Shown here piece after piece: positions 6,225 through 6,597 of a stretch of 6,597 nt of DNA. The DNA lies in assembly GCA_022793565.1 (NCBI GenBank), contig JAAWDC010000033.1, forward strand, positions 1-6,597, in the 5' to 3' direction. The position numbers and the translations under genes are program-made. How positions within the stretch are numbered: position 1 is the stretch's first letter; every line of letters begins with the position of its first letter. Under the pieces are notes generated by a model that had not been told where the DNA came from, made no database searches, and worked only from the letters and a program-made list of their open reading frames with translations. The stretch comes from Bacilli bacterium. GTDB taxonomy: Bacteria; Bacillota_I; Bacilli_A; RF39; UBA660.

Positions 6225-6298
6225 CCTTTGCATAGATTAAATGTCGAACTAAATTTAATTTGGGTAGACATTCAACTCGCCAAAACTGAACATTCCAT
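6206..6298 (-). ncRNA. Candidate antisense RNA over the 3' end of the small peptide gene
   Basis: A minus-strand promoter (6305-6333) and a terminator (6208-6245) delimit a possible RNA of about 90 bases, with no coding capacity. Its 3' end overlaps the last codons and stop of the 32-residue peptide gene. This convergent, 3'-overlapping layout is that of type I antitoxins such as SR4/BsrG and RatA/TxpA. It is inferred only from signals. The terminator alone may instead be a second terminator of the tRNA operon. Confidence 0.25.
6208..6245 (-). terminator. Minus-strand terminator overlapping the small peptide stop
   Basis: Read on the minus strand, GACATTTAA (6237-6245) pairs with TTAAGTGTC (6216-6224) over 9 positions, one a U-G wobble. 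The loop is 12 bases, and A plus six T follow (6209-6214). On the plus strand the same pairing has a C/A mismatch and no T-run, so the element works on the minus strand only. Confidence 0.55.
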
Positions 6299-6304
6299 TT
6301 TTTT

Positions 6305-6333
6305 ATTGTATGCAAGTTTCCTTGACATATCCA
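6305..6333 (-). promoter_or_regulatory. Possible promoter of the antisense RNA
   Basis: On the minus strand TGGATA (6328-6333, 4 of 6 to consensus) lies 17 bases before TACAAT (6305-6310, 5 of 6). Initiation would be near 6298. The spacer and -10 overlap an imperfect hairpin (TATGCAAG with CTTGaCATA, 6309-6328). The match is moderate, and A+T-rich DNA yields such pairs by chance. Confidence 0.3.
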
Positions 6334-6340
6334 TAATAAC

Positions 6341-6369
6341 ATAAAAACGACTTGTCGAAAAGTCGTTTT
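6341..6369 (-). terminator. Terminator of the tRNA operon
   Basis: A perfect 10-bp stem (6344-6353 with 6360-6369) has a 6-base loop. On the minus strand it ends GTCGTTTTTATG, with five T partly in the stem. It lies 38 bases after the CCA end of tRNA-Phe. A further 7-bp hairpin with a 3-base loop (6379-6395) stands between them and has no T-run. Confidence 0.75.
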
Positions 6370-6406
6370 AACTATACTACTCGAAAAATTCGAGTTCCTA
6401 TCAGCC

Positions 6407-6482
6407 TGGTGGCTCCAGCGGGAATCGAACCAGCGACACAAGGATTTTCAGTCCTTTGCTCTACCGACTGAGCTATGAAGCC
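6407..6482 (-). tRNA. tRNA-Phe (GAA)
   Basis: A 76-base tRNA including the encoded CCA (6407-6409). The acceptor GGCTTCA pairs with TGGAGCC, the D-arm is GCTC/GAGC, and the anticodon stem AAGGA/TCCTT holds the loop CTGAAAA, giving anticodon GAA for Phe. The discriminator is A. The T-stem GCTGG/CCCGC has a U-C mismatch at its middle pair (51-63), unusual for this tRNA. It is the last gene of the tRNA operon, 4 bases after tRNA-Asp. Confidence 0.95.
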
Positions 6483-6486
6483 ATAA

Positions 6487-6562
6487 TGGCGGTCTCGGCG
6501 GGACTTGAACCCGTGATCTTCTGCGTGACAGGCAGACGTGTTAACCACTGCACTACGAGACC
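6487..6562 (-). tRNA. tRNA-Asp (GTC)
   Basis: A 76-base tRNA with encoded CCA (6487-6489) and discriminator G. The acceptor GGTCTCG pairs with CGAGACC. The anticodon stem TCTGC/GCAGA holds the loop CTGTCAC, giving anticodon GTC for Asp. The T-stem ACGGG/CCCGC has an A-C mismatch at its outermost pair (49-65), where the usual forms pair A-T or G-T. Spacers to its neighbours are 4 bases on each side. Confidence 0.95.
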
Positions 6563-6566
6563 AAAA

Positions 6567-6597
6567 TGGTTGCGGGAATAGGATTTGAACCTATGAC
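6567..6597 (-). tRNA. tRNA-fMet (probable), 3' part only
   Basis: Read on the minus strand, the last 31 bases of a tRNA are present: T-arm ATAGG-TTCAAAT-CCTAT, acceptor strand TCCCGCA, discriminator A and CCA. The CCCGCAACCA ending is typical of initiator tRNA-Met, and the order fMet-Asp-Phe is common in Firmicutes. The anticodon lies outside the window, so the identity is inferred. Confidence 0.75.

Noticed and set aside
6379..6395. 7-bp hairpin between tRNA-Phe and the terminator considered as a terminator
   Set aside because: No T-run follows on either strand. It may only shape the tRNA precursor's 3' trailer.
6205..6441. 78-codon minus-strand frame running from tRNA-Phe to the small peptide gene
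   Set aside because: It starts inside tRNA-Phe and crosses two terminators. Its N-terminus is simply translated tRNA sequence.

Overview
The window is a low-GC stretch of bacterial chromosome. It most resembles a gut-type Bacillota of the Bacilli/Erysipelotrichia kind. The supports are strong A+T bias, AGGAG-type ribosome binding sites, tRNA genes with encoded CCA ends, and a tRNA order (initiator Met, Asp, Phe) typical of Firmicute tRNA operons. Standard code 11 is in use. Three genes end in TGA, one of them in an ATGA overlap, and all 11 tryptophan codons in the readable genes are TGG. The genus cannot be told from this sequence.

Almost everything is on the minus strand, so the reading order is right to left. 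At the right edge a tRNA operon runs initiator-Met (cut), Asp, Phe, and ends at a terminator at 6341-6369. Between it and a Nudix hydrolase gene (5463-5999) lies a 400-base gap. This gap holds the only credible plus-strand gene, a 32-residue hydrophobic peptide (6126-6224). A hairpin covers its ribosome binding site, and a minus-strand terminator, possibly ending a short antisense RNA, overlaps its 3' end. It is a candidate, unproven, type I toxin-antitoxin locus.

The Nudix gene ends at a bidirectional terminator (5325-5356). The 330 bases between the Nudix and DHH genes hold only that terminator, the Nudix 3' leader-out, and the promoter of the next gene. That gene is a DHH/DHHA1 phosphoesterase of the NrnB/cyclic-nucleotide type (4167-5132), with its own terminator. 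The roughly 290 bases 3873-4166 hold the promoter of the next operon and the DHH terminator, with nothing else coding.

The centre is a tightly packed operon, murL - murD2 - WDGH-type gene - zinc-dependent phospholipase C-like gene (3872 down to 112). MurD2 and MurL together form the alternative route to D-glutamate in peptidoglycan. MurD2 adds L-Glu to UDP-MurNAc-L-Ala, and MurL then epimerises that residue in an ATP-dependent step, replacing the usual glutamate racemase plus D-Glu-adding MurD. The WDGH-type gene is broken by one in-frame TGA exactly where a conserved Trp is expected. A tRNA gene, probably Arg, with its own good promoter lies immediately downstream and is cut by the left edge.
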